Below, piece by piece: positions 54,734 to 64,000 of a stretch of 64,000 nt of DNA; position 1 is the first letter of the stretch; each line of letters opens with the position of its first letter. The notes under the pieces were generated by a model that made no database searches, was not told the origin of the DNA, and was given only the letters and a program-made list of their open reading frames with translations. A program made the position numbers and the translations under genes. The DNA is from Herbaspirillum huttiense (GTDB lineage: Bacteria; Pseudomonadota; Gammaproteobacteria; Burkholderiales; Burkholderiaceae_D): contig NZ_CP037993.1 of NCBI RefSeq assembly GCF_004367745.1, forward strand, positions 4,402,001 to 4,466,000, written 5' to 3'.

Positions 54734-54871
54734 ATAACTTGTAAAGTCAGTTGCTCTCGATGGAGCAGCAACTAACCCAAACTGGAAGAAGTATTTAGTA
54801 GATTCTTGGGTGTGATGCACTAGGGCAAACACAATATATGCTCAACTTGTCTATAACAGAGCTAATGTTAT

Positions 54872-57743
<2,872 letters not shown>

Positions 57744-57936
57744 CTATAACGTTAGCCTCTTTTGCAAGAGCGTTATATGAAGCGTTGAGTTTTAGCGTTT
57801 GCCGTATTCCAAAGTAAGTCTTCTAATTGCTAAGATCACTTCGTAATACTTTGATTGATACAATCACACCCATTTTTACTTTCGCAAGAACCGAAGTCCT
57901 GGCGATCGTTTAAATGAATCTTTACTTCTTCCAGAT

Positions 57937-57948
57937 TGTTAAAGAACA
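57937..57948 (-). promoter_or_regulatory. boxA antitermination element in operon A spacer
   Basis: TGTTCTTTAACA on the minus strand, between tRNA-Ala and 23S, matches the rrn boxA bound by NusB/NusE. The same element is at 63692-63703 in operon B. The spacer also holds the palindrome TTGATC-N6-GATCAA (57960-57977) and a longer AAACCTAAATC/GACTTAGGTTT stem. Confidence 0.7.
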
Positions 57949-58022
57949 AAAACAGCCATTGATCGTAAAAGATCAAACCTAAATCGCTACGTCATACACG
58001 CTGACTTAGGTTTGACATTTCT

Positions 58023-58098
58023 TGGTGGAGGTTGACGGGATCGAACCGACGACCCCCTGCTTGCAAAGCAGGTGCTCTCCCAGCTGAGCTAAACCCCC
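58023..58098 (-). tRNA. tRNA-Ala (UGC)
   Basis: The 76-nt cloverleaf starts GGGGGTTTAGCTCAGCTGGG, has anticodon TGC in CTTTGCAAG, T-arm GGTTCGATCCC and an encoded CCA end. It is the standard spacer tRNA, paired with tRNA-Ile. Confidence 0.97.
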
Positions 58099-58105
58099 GA
58101 AACTT

Positions 58106-58182
58106 TGGTGGGTCTGGTTGGGCTCGAACCAACGACCCCCGCGTTATCAACACGGTGCTCTAACCAGCTGAGCTACAGACCC
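58106..58182 (-). tRNA. tRNA-Ile (GAU)
   Basis: The 77-nt cloverleaf starts GGGTCTGTAGCTCAGCTGG, has anticodon GAT in TTGATAAC, T-arm GGTTCGAGCCC and an encoded CCA. It is the first spacer tRNA after 16S. Confidence 0.97.
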
Positions 58183-58296
58183 GCTTGGATCAGTATCAGT
58201 AGCCAGTCAGTGACCTGTGTCACGGACCGTGCTTCACCAAATAACTGTTCTTGATTTACAGCCGATAAGTGTGGACGCTTAACTTCGTGCGCACTC

Positions 58297-59832
<1,536 letters not shown>

Positions 59833-60092
59833 AATCTCTGTTTTGTGCCATTTCTGGCTACCCCGAAGGGCATCGCTCTCTCAAAATACTGACAGGTAAT
59901 TTCTTGCGAACTTACCTATATTTCTTGTGAGCATTTAATATTTAAAGTTTCCAGAACCGAAGTTCTGTCGCACTTCATTAAACGCCCACGCTTATCGGCT
60001 GTTAATTTTTAAAGATCTTGTCTGCCGCAAACGCGCCTGGCGCTGTTTGCATCGCTGCGAATCGTTTTGTTCGTCAGCAGCAGAGAAACGAG

Positions 60093-60121
60093 ATTATGTA
60101 GCAGTTTGTTTATCGCGTCAA
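60093..60121 (-). promoter_or_regulatory. rRNA promoter of operon A
   Basis: On the minus strand TTGACG (60121-60116) is followed after 17 bases by CATAAT (60098-60093). An A-rich UP-like stretch (AAAAGATTTAAAACG and GCAAAAAAG) lies just upstream. It leaves a leader of about 260 bases before 16S. The rest of 59833-60322 holds no supported gene. Confidence 0.7.
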
Positions 60122-60322
60122 CTACTTTTTTGCGATTCGTTTTAAATCTTTTCGTCTCGCTTAACTTCCGCTTTGACTACTTCCATTTAAAACGTACTTC
60201 ACACTGCTTCATGCCTCTTTGCTTTCCGGTTCAACCTGGTTCGCTTTTCAGCGGTCACCGTTGTTCCGGCCAGCTCGGTGAAGACTCATTCATACTTCAG
60301 GGTCTCACACGTATACTTAAAA

Positions 60323-60356
60323 GCAAAAACCCTCGCTACTTTCGTAACGAGGGTTC
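60323..60356 (-). terminator. terminator of the second rRNA operon
   Basis: It has the same stem as at 54573-54606, with one loop base changed. It separates operon B from the operon A promoter. Confidence 0.88.
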
Positions 60357-60369
60357 TTGGGGATAACAA

Positions 60370-60483
60370 GCCTGACGATGACCTACTTTCACACTGGTTG
60401 CAGCACTATCATCGGCGCGAAGTCGTTTCACGGTCCTGTTCGGGATGGGAAGGGGTGGTACCAACTTGCTATAGTCATCAGGC
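60370..60483 (-). rRNA. rrf: 5S ribosomal RNA (operon B)
   Basis: This copy of 114 nt reads identically to the operon A 5S and sits at a constant offset of 5750 bases. Confidence 0.95.
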
Positions 60484-60621
60484 ATAACTTGTAAAGTCAG
60501 TTGCTCTCGATGGAGCAGCAACTAACCCAAACTGGAAGAAGTATTTAGTAGATTCTTGGGTGTGATGCACTAGGGCAAACACAATATATGCTCAACTTGT
60601 CTATAACAGAGCTAATGTTAT

Positions 60622-63493
<2,872 letters not shown>

Positions 63494-63785
63494 CTATAAC
63501 GTTAGCCTCTTTTGCAAGAGCGTTATATGAAGCGTTGAGTTTTAGCGTTTGCCGTATTCCAAAGTAAGTCTTCTAATTGCTAAGATCACTTCGTAATACT
63601 TTGATTGATACAATCACACCCATTTTTTTGATTCATACAAGGACCGCAGTCCTGGCATTCATCATCAAATGAATCTTTACTTCTTCCAGATTGTTAAAGA
63701 ACAAAAACAGCCATTGATCATAAAAGATCAAACCTAAATCACTACGTCTTGCGTTTTGCGACGCTGACTTAGGTTTGACATTTCT

Positions 63786-63861
63786 TGGTGGAGGTTGACG
63801 GGATCGAACCGACGACCCCCTGCTTGCAAAGCAGGTGCTCTCCCAGCTGAGCTAAACCCCC
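63786..63861 (-). tRNA. tRNA-Ala (UGC), operon B
   Basis: It reads identically to the operon A tRNA-Ala, with anticodon TGC and encoded CCA. Confidence 0.97.
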
Positions 63862-63868
63862 GAAACTT

Positions 63869-63945
63869 TGGTGGGTCTGGTTGGGCTCGAACCAACGACC
63901 CCCGCGTTATCAACACGGTGCTCTAACCAGCTGAGCTACAGACCC
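63869..63945 (-). tRNA. tRNA-Ile (GAU), operon B
   Basis: It reads identically to the operon A tRNA-Ile. The 16S of this operon lies beyond the window; 63946-64000 is only the 16S-tRNA spacer. Confidence 0.97.
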
Positions 63946-64000
63946 GCTTGGATCAGTATCAGTAGCCAGTCAGTGACTTGTGTCACGGACCGTGCTTCAC

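Noticed and set aside
57960-57977. TTGATC-N6-GATCAA read as a second FNR-like site
   Set aside because: The spacing is wrong (6 bases between longer arms) and it lies in the transcribed rRNA spacer of both operons, so an RNA hairpin is more likely.

Overview
The window looks like the chromosome of a betaproteobacterium of the family Oxalobacteraceae, most likely Herbaspirillum or a close relative. The reasons are the high GC, the rrn operon layout 16S-tRNA-Ile-tRNA-Ala-23S-5S, betaproteobacterial gene neighbourhoods (thiD/rubredoxin/hemL, erpA/bactofilin/argC/rpsI/rplM, coq7/pyrC, gltIJKL/gdhA) and a non-phosphorylative sugar-acid cluster of the kind described in Herbaspirillum. The genus is an inference from gene content; no database search was possible.

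Layout. (1) 1-3.1 kb, minus strand: the end of a twitching/chemosensory operon (pilI, pilJ and the start of the next gene). (2) 3.5-12.8 kb: housekeeping genes (rubredoxin, thiD, hemL, erpA, bactofilin, a DUF6776-like coiled-coil protein, argC, rpsI, rplM, an OsmC protein, coq7, pyrC). An apparently unannotated small RNA with its own promoter and terminator lies between rplM and the OsmC gene. (3) 13-20 kb: a complete glutamate/aspartate ABC importer (gltIJKL) next to glutamate dehydrogenase and a HypT-like LysR regulator. (4) 20-23.6 kb: an ATM1-type ABC exporter, a YciA-type thioesterase and a 2-hydroxyacid dehydrogenase. (5) 23.7-31.5 kb, minus strand, AT-richer: an orphan type VI secretion (T6SS) effector island. 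It holds a damaged chimeric vgrG, a DUF2169 adaptor, a DUF4150 PAAR-like tip, a Tde-like Ntox15 putative DNase toxin, two Tdi-like immunity paralogues plus a relic of a third, and three tandem paralogues of an unknown small family. No T6SS core genes are present. (6) 31.9-42.8 kb: fadD, an aminopeptidase-like lipoprotein, a molybdopterin oxidoreductase, AraC and LysE genes, an M20 amidohydrolase and several DUF proteins, ending at a two-unit REP-like palindrome. (7) 43-53.3 kb: a sugar-acid uptake and degradation cluster: LysR regulator, two different FAH-fold enzymes, a polar-amino-acid-type ABC transporter, a UxaA/GarD dehydratase, an SDR dehydrogenase and an SMP-30 lactonase. (8) 53.5-54 kb: a PagL-type lipid A deacylase. 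(9) 54.1-64 kb: an intergenic cluster of four perfect DnaA boxes, then two tandem rRNA operons on the minus strand; the second lacks its 16S because the window ends.

How the parts work together. The glt importer and gdhA couple glutamate uptake to 2-oxoglutarate/ammonia metabolism. In the sugar-acid cluster the lactonase, the dehydratase, the SDR and the FAH enzymes can be ordered as lactone opening, sugar-acid dehydration, and oxidation and cleavage or dehydration of the 2-keto-3-deoxy acid, with dedicated uptake. The T6SS island reads as a delivery module (VgrG-adaptor-PAAR-toxin-immunity) that has been rearranged repeatedly by recombination among short repeated sequences. The items most worth following up are the anti-Shine-Dalgarno small RNA (about 10108-10198), the DnaA-box cluster (54197-54374), and the chimeric VgrG with its immunity-gene array.
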